Source: Siphlonurus alternatus
Taxonomy: Eukaryota > Arthropoda > Insecta > Ephemeroptera > Siphlonuridae
DNA length: 64,000 bases
Reading direction: 5' to 3'
NCBI GenBank assembly: GCA_949825025.1
Contig: OX463784.1
Span: forward strand, 4,246,885 to 4,310,884
Shown: piece by piece, positions 47,101 to 54,540 of the stretch
How the letters are laid out: the number at the start of each line of letters is the position of its first letter
Numbering within the stretch: position 1 is the first letter of the stretch
Notes under the pieces: model-generated
Told to the model about the DNA's origin: nothing
Seen by the model: only the letters and a program-made list of their open reading frames with translations
Databases searched by the model: none
Translations under genes and position numbers: made by a program

Positions 47101-50100
47101 ATGAATGGAGGCTTGAAACAGACTGTGACGTCAATCCCTATAGTGTTGAAAAATCTTAATTTTAACTCCGAGTATACCGTGGGCCTTTTTGTCGGCAGTA
47201 GAACCGTGTGGGAAAATACGCTGACCACCGAACAAGGGCGTGAGTACTTTTTTTACAAGGATACACCCGTATATGAGATTACAGCTCACGGCGGAGTAAT
47301 GGTTTAGGATATGGAAGAAAAATTAAAGGTGACCACGGTCTATTACGCGTCCAATGCAGCATTCGCTGAGGTGAGACTGAGGGAACCTTGGAAAATCTCA
47401 GTCAGGACGGGCACCACAAATTTTTATCAATTCACCAAAGTGATGTCCAAAACCTGGGGAACCACATGCAAGTGCATAACTGTACTGGATGGAAAGCGAT
47501 ATGACTTTATAACCCGGAGAGGGAGCAACATAATTTTTATTTGAAACGGTCACTCCTCCGGGATTTTTACTTCTGTGTATTAATAGATTTGTTTGACACA
47601 AACTAATATGAATGCCTTTTCGCCAACCTAAAAATTAAAATAATTTAATAATTAATGCATGAACTCAGACCTGTACAGTTTAAAGTTAATTGACAATTAT
47701 TTATTAATTTAATTTCCCTTCCTGTAGCTCCCGAGAAGGTACAAGATCTGAAACTGGAATCACTCACTGAATTACAAGCAACAGTTGCATGGAAAAAACC
47801 GACAGTTTCTAATGGTTTAATTACAGGATACAACGTCAAATGTCAGGTAATAAGATTATATATGTTTTCAATTCTTTCATTAATAAGACCCATATATAAG
47901 GAGAGGTTACATTACATTGTGGCCTGTATGAAATATTAATATTAGGTGAGTTCGTAGTCCTTACTCGGTTTATATTGGAAGGGGGGGGGGGAGTAAATTG
48001 CCACCAATTAAAGAAGGGAAACGGTTTAAACTTTTAGTATTTTTATAAAATTGTTGATACAGTAAAACAAGTTGTCAAAAAAATTGTTGAAGCAGCCAAT
48101 CGCAGCGCGCTTCTCTAGAAACCCTTGTCGAGCAATAGGCAGTTTCCCTTTGGCGTGAAACAAGAAGATTAGTAGGTGCCACGCTCCGTGGTGCCCCCAA
48201 GTGGCCAGCGCAGAAAACGCAAATGCAGATGACAGTATGATTTCTGAAACAGATTTTTTCCGCTAAAAGTTCAAATGGGGTACATTAAATCCATAAATAT
48301 CTTGCCGATATGCCGATGAACCATTAAAATTCTTTTAAATTGAGTTTATCTTCTTCAGAATTTAACATAGAGTTTATTTCTATCACAAATTTACCCACAT
48401 TTATACTGTAAATAAGACTTTTAATGGCTTTTCCAGTTCCATCGTTTGAATTTTTCGTGGACAAAATCTGCTTCAGATATTAGACTCTCATCTGCATTTG
48501 CATTTTTTGCGCTATCCGCTTGGGGGCAGCACTGAGCGTGGCACCTCTTAAGTGTAATTTTCTTGGCGCGAAATGCATCATAGATGCAAAGTTTTTTGAA
48601 CGCCTTATCTAAAAACAGTCAAAAGTCATGCAACTTTTTACTGTGACAACAGAACACCATTGTTGATATTAGATATTTTGATCTATTGACTGCCTTCTTT
48701 TGTCTATAGTACCACGATCTGGGAGTCCGCCCAGGCTTACAGAAGATCATTCCCTGCACACTCAACGCCAGTGGGACCCAGGCAGTCATTTCCCTGAAAG
48801 CAAAGGCCTCGTACACAGTGTCAGTCTCTGCCGTTACAGTCTTGGAGGGAGACGCCTGCACCATTGTCTTCAGTAACATCGAAGGTAATTTGTAAATTGA
48901 ATTTCAGAATTAAGCTCTTCCATGTGACGTCAGATCGGGAGTTACAACGGTCGTCAGCATCCTTGTTGCTGGAGCCATATATGTATTAGCATATGACAAA
49001 CATTAAAAAAAATATTTAAAGAACAAAATTCTGAGGTGAGCAAAAATTGTAAACTTTATTTTAAACATTTTTGTTTCATCTCACATTTATTACCTCCATT
49101 TTAAAAAGATCTTAAGAATTGACCTCAGTTGATTGAGTTCTTGGAATTGGCCCACTTAATTGCTATACTAAACTTGCATAAAGAAAGAACTTAGAACTCA
49201 CCATCAATAGGTACGTAGCATGTAAATTTGGAAATGGATCGGTCTTATCAGTTTTGAGAAAACTGAGGTAGAAATTAACCATTGGCCTTATGGACGGAAA
49301 CTGGAAACTGAGCTATTGTGAGGAAACCGCCCCCTTGAATCTGCTCAAACCATAAGCGATTGCATCCATGAGTTTTAAAACATTCTCGAATTTTTAAAAT
49401 TTATTTCATTCGATTCCATCTGACAGAAATTTCCTTTGACTCGCGTAGTAACTGAGGTAAATTGTTAATATTTTCTTAATTTTTGCCAGCATGTAGAATT
49501 CTCTCCCACTCCACCAGCATGACGGCCTGCGCGCGCACGTTTTCTCTCATCTCCTGTAAAGTAGACTGATTGCGTTGTTCATGCAACCTGCACCTTTAAG
49601 ACTGCTTCAATTCATTGCATCAATTCAACAATCAAAATTGTAACACTAACATTATTGAAGGCAACAATAGACAATAATGGTTGCATTTTTATATTTCTTT
49701 TAGAAAATATACATAAAATTATGCTTAATTCTGAATTTTTCAAATTTTTTAGAGTGCGGGAACAAATTTTAAAATATCTGAATTAGGGTGGTACACCTGA
49801 TGGGAGAACCGTGACGTCATTTTTTTGTGCTGTAATTGGTTATTGATGACGTCACGGTTGCTGCGATTGGTCATTTATGACGTCACGGTTATCCCAACAG
49901 GTTGTACCGCCCTAAATCAAACATTTTAAATGTTTTCTTTTTTATATATTAGTTCCCGCATTCCATAAAATCTGAAAATATTTCAGAAAATCAAAATTTC
50001 ATGAACATTTTCTAATTATGAAATAAAAAAAATGCAACCATTATAGTGTATTTTTGAAAAAAATCTTATTTTTATTTGCAGAGACATTCAACTTTCTGTT

Positions 50101-50428
50101 GATAATTTTATCTTCACTGCTCGGGTCATCAGTCATTGTTATCATCCTCCTCACCATTCGAATCATCATTGTTTGCTGTCGTCCTAAAACGAACAAAGAA
50201 GTGTATGAACTCAACCCACGCTCCTCTGCACCACATGCTAATGAACAGGAAGTTGAAGAGAATATTTACGAAAATTTCGGGCCCCCAGCAAATGACAATA
50301 ATATACTTAGGACCCGAGCCCGTGTACCTGAGGCCCAAGCTTTGGATGATGAGGATGAAAATGAATACGAGGAGTTAGGTCCGTATGGTAATGTGGGACC
50401 ATCTGGATCAAGGTGGAATTTCGGATGA
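30889..50428 (+). CDS. LDLa-fibronectin III transmembrane receptor, 11 exons
   Basis: Coding exons: 30889-30931, 32062-32100, 32186-32293, 33279-33362, 37663-37790, 43423-43618, 46940-47001, 47059-47239, 47728-47846, 48710-48884 and 50082-50428. Every border is GT-AG, the phases agree throughout, and the total of 1482 nt gives 493 aa. Order: signal peptide (1-15), LDL-receptor class A module (28-63), cysteine half module (64-91), three fibronectin type III domains (about 92-199, 200-280, 281-378), membrane helix (about 383-404) and an acidic tail (405-493). It should be a type I cell-surface receptor or adhesion protein. I know no named family with exactly this order, so ligand and pathway are unknown. 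All introns larger than a kilobase contain transposons. Most of the gene length is introns 4 (4.3 kb) and 5 (5.6 kb). Confidence 0.85.
31127..31454. mobile_element. Family A-like foldback MITE in receptor intron 1
   Basis: AT-GGAGCACTGACCTC at the left; the right arm reads CAGAGTTGCATTACTTTGCA to TCAATATTCTAT. The core has CTAAAAGAGGCGTGG and CGACCTTGGCAAAAC, as at 14753-14995, so both belong to the subfamily without TGACGTCA. Confidence 0.7.
31700..31995. mobile_element. Degenerate family C MITE in receptor intron 1
   Basis: Central hairpin TTAACATAGAATTTCCATTTC / CTCCATGTTAAATTAGTCGAC, then TAGCTATTGATAGATAGGGG and the GGGCGTGTTACC terminus. The left terminus is eroded. Confidence 0.65.
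32186..32293 (+). CDS. Receptor exon 3: LDL-receptor class A module
   Basis: A symmetric phase 1-1 exon encoding exactly one LDLa domain: [35 protein letters not shown]. All six cysteines and the calcium-binding DCEDYSDE motif are present. Such modules bind basic ligands or lipoproteins in a calcium-dependent way. Exon symmetry fits domain shuffling. Confidence 0.9.
32310..32735. mobile_element. Family C MITE in receptor intron 3
   Basis: Left GGAAGAGATAATACCGCGCG, right CGGTATTATCTTTACC-TTAA. Shares the interior of 3284-3982: GTTCGACGTCCTTCGACG, TTTTTTTGAGAGGCAG and TTTTCAGCATATAGG. The left end begins only 16 bp after the LDLa exon boundary. Confidence 0.75.
33279..33362 (+). CDS. Receptor exon 4: cysteine half module
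   Basis: A phase 1-1 exon of 28 codons with four cysteines ([20 protein letters not shown], ending in ASRC). It looks like the first half of an LDLa repeat; the DCxDxSDE half is missing. Either a degenerate LDLa or a short linker module stabilised by two disulfides. Confidence 0.75.
36265..36397. mobile_element. Short foldback MITE (family N), copy 2
   Basis: ACGTTTACATAACGCTGTTTAA against TTAAACACCGTCATGTGAAC, with the loop GTTATTCTTATGAGGCGTC also found at 8755-8864. Confidence 0.7.
36800..37110. repeat. About 95-bp subterminal tandem repeats
   Basis: GCTAGC with flanking TGC/AAC recurs at 36827, 36925 and 37018, each followed by an ACATTGTAAAT-like stretch and GGTAAACTTTTAC. Three to four degenerate units near the right end of the 2.3-kb transposon. 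The minus frame across them yields a repeated MLVKVYH-like peptide that is not a gene. Confidence 0.65.
37663..43618 (+). CDS. Receptor exons 5-6: first fibronectin III domain
   Basis: Exon 5 (37663-37790) carries the front strands ([19 protein letters not shown] to FVIEIK). Exon 6 (43423-43618) carries the back strands with the fold's YxVR motif ([17 protein letters not shown]) and a closing VLNVTTL. The 5.6-kb intron between them holds several transposons. The intron falls in the middle of the domain at phase 0, as in the other two domains. Confidence 0.75.
37931..38215. mobile_element. GC-rich palindromic MITE (family S)
   Basis: TGAGTGCGTTTGAATTC is inverted as GAATTCAAACGCACTCA. Inside are GCCAGCCCGGGCTAGCCCGG against CAGGCCAGCCCGGGCTGGCC. 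Much more GC-rich than its surroundings. Lies in receptor intron 5. Confidence 0.85.
38587..39034. mobile_element. 450-bp foldback element Q with an open frame in each arm
   Basis: A near-perfect palindrome: the left arm on the plus strand and the right arm on the minus strand both start ATGGACAATTTGCATCA and encode [20 protein letters not shown], then TCEFY(T/A)[12 protein letters not shown]. The arms pair over about 190 bp, including GAGGTCACGTGACC and TGACGTCATTGAAC. The centre (38770-38840) is unique and has GTTGCTTGTTTCCATAGCAA. A diverged half copy is at 26786-27000. Whether the arm peptide is ever translated is unknown. Confidence 0.8.
39036..39936. other. Receptor intron 5, no feature
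   Basis: AT-rich DNA with T-runs; a 72-codon minus frame (39730-39948) shows no domain. Nothing supported. Confidence 0.35.
39937..42332. mobile_element. 2.4-kb transposon with CCCACACAGCACACAA termini
   Basis: The left end CCCACACAGCACACAA is inverted perfectly at the right end (42317-42332). Both end regions (39950-40150 and 41730-42320) are dense in AGATATTATCT/TAGATATC-type motifs, likely transposase-binding sites. Two minus-strand stretches look exon-like: 41511-41442, with acceptor TTTTTGTTCAG and donor GTGAGT ([15 protein letters not shown] frame), and a terminal segment near 40877-40822 reading [16 protein letters not shown] then stop. They could be remnants of a spliced transposase gene. 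Superfamily not assigned. Confidence 0.75.
42565..42785. mobile_element. Tc1/mariner-like MITE, TA duplication
   Basis: CACTGCGTTCAATTAAAAA is inverted as TTTTTAATTAAACGCAGTG, and TA flanks both sides (42563-42564 and 42786-42787). At 221 bp with no coding capacity, it is a MITE of the TA-targeting IS630-Tc1-mariner group. Lies in receptor intron 5. Confidence 0.85.
42843..43200. mobile_element. Palindromic MITE (family H)
   Basis: Left arm TATTTTATAAATAATGTTAA and CTACCCTTCGCCTTCCACCA, with the inverse TGGTGGAAAGCGGAGGGGG and TTGACATTATTTATAAAACG at the right. The core carries CGCGCCAAAGAAAATTGGG against CCCCAATATTCTTTGGTGCG. Lies in receptor intron 5. Confidence 0.75.
43619..44099. other. 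Receptor intron 6, left part
   Basis: No gene or repeat recognised; a 64-codon minus frame (43595-43789) overlaps the end of exon 6 and is a shadow. Confidence 0.35.
44790..45000 (-). pseudogene. LINE ORF2 C-terminal fragment
   Basis: The minus strand reads [20 protein letters not shown] then TGNEFANA, the WNxLP signature found at the C-terminus of LINE ORF2 proteins. The start and rest of the element are missing. Confidence 0.65.
45046..45162. mobile_element. Family E MITE, half copy
   Basis: CACGTGACAGCAATTACGCA through GCACCATAGTAACTAATAGA to GCCACCATG, matching the right half of 11839-12029. Confidence 0.6.
46257..46581. mobile_element. Family A foldback MITE, copy 5
   Basis: AT-GGAGTAACAACCTC at the left, GGTCGATACTCC at the right, with core TGTGACGTTACGTGGCAGCA and GGCGTCTTGTGATGTCACAG. 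Lies in receptor intron 6, upstream of exon 7. Confidence 0.8.
46940..47239 (+). CDS. Receptor exons 7-8: second fibronectin III domain
   Basis: Exon 7 (46940-47001, only 62 nt) and exon 8 (47059-47239) are split by a 57-bp intron. Residues include [17 protein letters not shown] and, in the back half, [20 protein letters not shown] with the conserved Y-x-V. The domain is divergent and has one cysteine (EGSCEMS). The donor GTGAGT of exon 8 is followed within a few bases by a SINE in antisense. Confidence 0.75.
47243..47580 (-). mobile_element. 5S-derived SINE, antisense, beside receptor exon 8
   Basis: The reverse complement of SINE type 1: poly(T), ACAAGGATACACCC, GACCACGGTCTATTACGCG, GGTGAGACTGAGGGAACC, GGGAGCAACA and GATGGGTGACC-like CGGTCACTCCTCCGGG. 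It begins about four bases after the exon 8 boundary, so its tail supplies the bases just behind the splice donor. Two 75-77 codon frames across it are artefacts. Confidence 0.8.
47600..47727. other. Receptor intron 8 remainder
   Basis: AT-rich stretch with a pyrimidine tract (TTTCCCTTCCTGTAG) forming the exon 9 acceptor. Nothing else seen. Confidence 0.5.
47728..48884 (+). CDS. Receptor exons 9-10: third fibronectin III domain
   Basis: Exon 9 (47728-47846) gives [13 protein letters not shown], the core Trp (TVAWKKP) and GYNVKCQ; exon 10 (48710-48884) gives [15 protein letters not shown]. It is the most canonical of the three domains. Extra cysteines (KCQ, IPCTL, DACTI) may form disulfides. 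The linker SNIE leads into the membrane helix. Confidence 0.85.
48175..48550. mobile_element. Palindromic MITE (family I) in receptor intron 9
   Basis: GGTGCCACGCTCCGTGGTGC and CGCAAATGCAGATGA at the left are inverted as TCATCTGCATTTGC and CACTGAGCGTGGCACC at the right, with CCCCCAAGTGG / CCGCTTGGGGG between. Intron of 863 bp, of which this is nearly half. Confidence 0.8.
48885..49678. other. Receptor intron 10, left part
   Basis: No repeat with clear ends and no coding signal. Confidence 0.35.
49679..50039. mobile_element. Foldback MITE (family J) next to the last receptor exon
   Basis: AT-GGTTGCATTTTTATATTTC at the left and AAAAATGCAACC-AT at the right. The inner arms carry AATTAGGGTGGTACACCTG against GGTTGTACCGCCCTAAAT. 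Three TGACGTCA-type sites occur in the core (49812, 49848, 49880). The boundary rule (AT on both sides, GG...CC ends) matches families A and B. Its right end is 42 bp before exon 11. Confidence 0.8.
50082..50428 (+). CDS. Receptor exon 11: membrane helix and signalling tail
   Basis: The exon opens with [20 protein letters not shown] and a further IILLTI, a single hydrophobic span, then basic and palmitoylation-prone [10 protein letters not shown]. The 89-residue tail is acidic (LDDEDENE) and has four tyrosines: Y420 (EVYELN), Y441 (NIYENF), Y474 (NEYEEL) and Y480 (PYGNVG). YENF and YGNV fit the Y-x-N context of GRB2-type SH2 ligands, and YEEL resembles Src-family SH2 ligands. Tyrosine-based signalling is inferred from these motifs. 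Stop TGA at 50426-50428. Confidence 0.85.
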
Positions 50429-50435
50429 GGCGAAT

Positions 50436-50441
50436 AATAAA
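50436..50441 (+). promoter_or_regulatory. Polyadenylation signal of the receptor gene
   Basis: AATAAA eight bases after the TGA stop. The expected cleavage zone, 10-30 bp downstream, overlaps the start of a transposon at 50457. Confidence 0.7.
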
Positions 50442-50456
50442 GCTAGGGTTAAAGTA

Positions 50457-50969
50457 CAGTCTTTGCATTTTTAAGTGGAACACTTCGTTCTTCTTGTGAC
50501 GTCGAGTGACAATTTTACAATATATTTAAGGAAGTGCCACGTAATGCAGCAGGTGCGGATCCAGAAAAAAAAATTAGGAGGCCCCGGGGACTGCCTCCAT
50601 AAAGTCAATGTTAAAAAAAATTTGGAGTGGTGGAAATATATTTCCGTAATATATATCGGTAATATAGGTATACCTATATTACCGATGTTTAATCCAAAAT
50701 TTCGGGATGGAAGGGAGGGGGGCTTGCAGAACCCCACCAGCTCTCCCCTGGATCCGCGCCTGCGGCCTGGTGCTCTCTACTACTCTACTCGTACTGTACA
50801 GTTTTGTTGAATCTGGCATTACATCCTGCGGACTTCATTTTATAGTGGTCACTCAAGCTTCTTCTTGTTTTGTTTTTGAGAATAGTCCGTTATTAAGCAA
50901 CCATACACCCACGTATATACTGACGTGGTCACTCGAGCTCATACTCAGAACCTAATAATGCAAAGACTG
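50457..50969. mobile_element. Tc1/mariner-like MITE, TA duplication, with nested element
   Basis: CAGTCTTTGCATT is inverted as AATGCAAAGACTG, with TA on both outer sides (50455-50456 and 50970-50971). The 513 bp include a second palindromic element (50550-50762). Frames of 80-110 codons across it are artefacts of the arms. It lies directly behind the receptor gene's stop codon and AATAAA. Confidence 0.75.
50550..50762. mobile_element. Palindromic MITE (family K), CAGGTGCGGATCCAG termini
   Basis: CAGGTGCGGATCCAG is inverted as CTGGATCCGCGCCTG. The centre is a perfect short palindrome, ATATCGGTAATATAGGTAT followed by its inverse. A degenerate copy is at 58025-58165 (GGTAGCCCCTCCCGAAATTT, CTGGATCCGCGCTTG). 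The CAGG terminus suggests hAT affinity, but no target duplication is seen. Confidence 0.75.
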
Positions 50970-51148
50970 TACTGTCAATAGCAAATTGAATACACCAACA
51001 ATGGTCCTTTGTTTTTAAGTAACAAAGTTTGAATTACTTCCTTCCATCTTATCACAGTTCTCTAAGTATATTTTCGCACTATCAACGGTGCCTACTCACT
51101 CACCAATCGAACGGGCACTTTTGAAAGGCAAACATTATATACAGATTT

Positions 51149-51410
51149 GAGACCCTACAGAGACCTCTGTAACACATTGCCAGGGATTTGAACAATTAAA
51201 CCTGGGCCCTGAGCTGAGCTTCGTTGCTACTGAGAGTGGTGGCGCCAATGAATGGCAGCAGCACGGCCTGGTTCTCGCAGGCTTCGCGGGCAATTTTAGC
51301 CAGCAGGAACCGGGCCGTGCCGAACATTTAGCAGCGCCGCCACTCTCAGAAACAGCAAAACTCTGATCAAACCCTGGCCATAAGACACGGAGGTCTTTGT
51401 AGGGTCTGTG
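51149..51410. mobile_element. Family D palindromic MITE, compact copy
   Basis: AGACCCTACAGAGACCTCTG is inverted as AGGTCTTTGTAGGGTCT. Inner arms read CTGAGAGTGGTGGCGCC against GCGCCGCCACTCTCAG, and GCACGGCCTGGTTCTCGC against AACCGGGCCGTGC. Reference copy for 10772-11422 and 44100-46062. Confidence 0.8.
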
Positions 51411-51802
51411 CGTTCTATATAAGAAAGCTGTGATAAACTAGAGATGGTACATACATTTCGTATCAACATATTGTTATTCAAAGATACATTGTTGCATAAT
51501 TTTATCTGCTAGACACTGTTAGAAACCATCACTTCCGGCTACTTCCAAAAGAAATATTATATAAATTTGACTGTATAGTATCTTCAAAAAAAAAAAAAAA
51601 AAAATCACAGATAATCGCGTCGATAAGCATTATAAGATCATATTATATACTTGATTAAGATTTTCGAGTATCTTAAAAAATACTGCATTAGGTTCTATTG
51701 CAATAAAATAGCGATGCACTATAACTCAATATTATTTAACCCTCCACCAATACAAAATAAATAAAATATAATAAGAAATTCATCCATTTTATTTTCATTT
51801 TT

Positions 51803-52109
51803 TTCCATTGCAGAAATGGATAGAGGGTGCAAAGTTATGCTACCATGATTTTTTTTGGATTTTTTACTGGCCTGGAAGTATTTTAAAGTATTTTTAAAAT
51901 AGTATTAAAAGTTTCTTCTGTGACATCACGTGGCGCCTCTACTTAAGAAAATTATAGGACATGGTGCCACGTGACGTCACAAAAAGGACTTTCAATGATT
52001 TTTTTAAAAATACTTCCAGAGCTGTAAAAAATCTGAAAAAAAATCAGGGTTACATAATTTTGCACTCTCTATCCATTTCTGCAATAAAAAAATTAAGGTC
52101 GATACTCCA
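51803..52109. mobile_element. Family A foldback MITE, copy 6
   Basis: AGAAATGGATAGAGGGTGCA to GGTCGATACTCC, with TGACATCACGTGGCGCC and CCACGTGACGTCACAAAAAG. The left terminus is eroded. Confidence 0.75.
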
Positions 52110-52484
52110 TTCTAATAAGAGTTTAACATTTTCAGTAAAATTACAACTAATATAGAATAAAAGGTGAAGTTTTTTGTTATGTTATTCAATGTACAGTACG
52201 TACCATAAATCTTGTTTCAATTATATAGTTGTGTGTTAATTAGGACATTTAAAAATGTTGTGTACATTAGCCTTAGTCAGTAGAATTACAAAGTAAATAT
52301 AATTAGTAGCAGTACCAAATTGCTGTTTAAAAAAGAAAAAAAAAACATAGTTACAATAAAGAAATTTAAGATATCACCTTAATTAAATTTCTTTATTACA
52401 GAAAATATTAATCTTAAAATTTGTAAATAAAGTGTATACCATGCAGTTTTATTAAAATATAGATTAAAATTTTTAAAATTATAA
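52110..52484. other. AT-rich intergenic, no feature
   Basis: A-rich DNA; nothing supported. Confidence 0.4.
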
Positions 52485-52854
52485 TTAAGGTACAGACGAT
52501 AAGTTGAGATAACACGCCCAATGTTAATAAAATTCCCATTCATGAAAATTATGAAATAAATTTTGAATGTTTTCCTTTACATACCTTATCAGTATAGGTA
52601 TCAGGTATACAAAAATGAACTAATTTTCAAGTTATCAATTTTTCAAAATCATTAATTTAACATGGAGAAATGGAACTTCCATGTTAAATTAGTCAACTTT
52701 AAAAATTCATAACTCGAAAACTAGCTCGTTTTTGTATACCTAATATTTTAGCTACAGATAAGATATTATGTAAAGGAGAACATTTTACTTTTTTTTTTCA
52801 TAATTTTCATAAATGGGATTTTTATTAACATTGGGCGTGTTATCTCTTCCTTAA
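52485..52854. mobile_element. TTAA-flanked family C MITE
   Basis: TTAA-GGTACAGACG then GAGATAACACGCCCAATG at the left; GGGCGTGTTATCTCTTCC-TTAA at the right. Central hairpin TTAACATGGAGAAATGGAAC / TTCCATGTTAAATTAG. Confidence 0.8.
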
Positions 52855-53775
52855 TAATGCAATTTTAAAAAATTAATTGAATTTTTAATATAATATTGAT
52901 TATAATTATATTAATTTTCGTGATTTGTTTTCATCTTGTATCAGTTAGAATATCTTCTCTGTAATAAAATTTGATGAATGTTGTAAAAATATAATGTTAT
53001 CAGTTATCAACGATTGAGAAAGTATTTCAGATAACTTAAAATAAGTAAAATGTTACTCAAAAATTACATGTTGTATTTTTTATAACATTTTCTTGTATAT
53101 AATCCTGAAACGTATTCTGAATTTATAATTGTAATTAATTACCCTACAGAAAATACAAAATATGAATCGAGGTAAGAATTCTTACCTTAAGTACTTTGAA
53201 TATTGAATAATAATGTATTTACTTATTAAACTTTATAATTTTAGTATATCCAGTCATTAGTCAAGTTAATTAACCAATATTTAAATACTGCTATGATATA
53301 CTTGTCTATACATAACAACACTTAAATACAGACGCGATATGAGCGATATCTTTTTTCTTAAGGTATAACCTGAGAATTTGTCTGTCAAGGTCAAGAGGCG
53401 TGGCTATAGTGGCAACACTGTTTGCATTGGAATGAGCTTAAATTTTTAGGAGGGGGTGGTGACAACAGTCCTTGAGAACGTTGCCACATTTCTCATCACA
53501 TATAGGAAACGATCATCGCCACGGTTCAAAATATATGAAAACAATTCAGAAAAATAGTCTAAAAAATTAGGTTTTAGTAAAAAAAAAAAGTAAAAGAATC
53601 TGTTGTATAGTTTTTTGCAATACTAATTAACAAATTTAACATTGGAAGGATACAAAATTCTCATTTAAATAAATTAATTATAATTAAACCAACGGTTAAA
53701 AAATTCCGAAAAAATTCAGAGCTAATTTGACGATTGTTGTGAGTCCACCAAATTAATTTGAAGAAAATCTGTTGT
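52855..53775. other. AT-rich intergenic, no feature
   Basis: No gene seen. A stretch near 53380-53480 (AAGAGGCGTGGCTATAGTGG, TTGCCACATTTCTC) is less AT-rich but shows no frame with coding character. Confidence 0.35.
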
Positions 53776-54047
53776 AGCGAACTTTTCGTCCAAATTTCTC
53801 AGGTTAAGCCTTAAGAAGTTAATCGATGGAAAATTAGACTGTCCTGAAATTCTAGCTGAGCTCAGTCTAAATGTACCAGCGAGACAAAACAGATCATCTT
53901 ATCTTTTCTACATACCAAACCCAAGAATTGATATTGATAAATATTCTTTTATTTCCAGAGTTCAATCATTTTTCAATGAACTGTACAGTAAATACGAGCT
54001 TGACATTTTCCATCAACCTTCGCAAGAAATTGCAAGGATATGTAAAT
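53776..54047 (+). pseudogene. LINE ORF2 C-terminal remnant
   Basis: The plus frame ending at 54047 reads ELSLNVPARQNRSSYLFYIP, then NPRIDIDKYSFISRVQSFF and NELYSKYELDIFHQ before a stop. The pattern RxxxLFxxPxxR followed by a FNEL-type end is the usual C-terminal tail of arthropod-type LINE ORF2 proteins. 5' truncated. An AATAAA-rich 3' end leads into the (AAAT)n array. Confidence 0.65.
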
Positions 54048-54218
54048 AATTCAAATGCATGTTTAATTATGTAATATAAATATAATGTATTATATGTTAC
54101 CAAGATTTTAGTTATATAATAATTTTTGTACGTGTGTATTTTAACTAAGAATTTGTATGAACTATTGTATTCTTAATAATTGGATTACCTAACCTGTAGT
54201 CTGTTTTCTGAATAAATA

Positions 54219-54386
<168 letters not shown>

Positions 54387-54482
54387 ATATACCACAAAAA
54401 ATGATATTTAATTTTCTAATGTACTGTACCAAATAATGAGGTACTGACCGGTATTTAAGTAAGCGATACTAGTATCGGATTC

Positions 54483-54540
54483 AAAAAGGTGTGCCCCTGA
54501 ATAGCATACAAGTCCCATAAGGAGAGGGGCACACCTTTTT
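54483..54540. repeat. Perfect 16-bp stem hairpin
   Basis: AAAAAGGTGTGCCCCT and AGGGGCACACCTTTTT pair perfectly around a 26-base loop. It is isolated: no longer arms outside, although CTAGTATCGGATTC precedes and GGTTCTAATAG follows. Could be the core of a small MITE, or a structured RNA. Confidence 0.6.

Noticed and set aside
47080..47544. Continuous plus-strand peptides after 47239
   Set aside because: The second half is antisense SINE sequence; the real exon ends at a GTGAGT donor at 47240.
50054..50081. Start codon ATG-like MKKILFLF reading into the membrane exon
   Set aside because: This is intron sequence in frame with exon 11; the TTTGCAG acceptor at 50081 and phase match with exon 10 show the exon starts at 50082.
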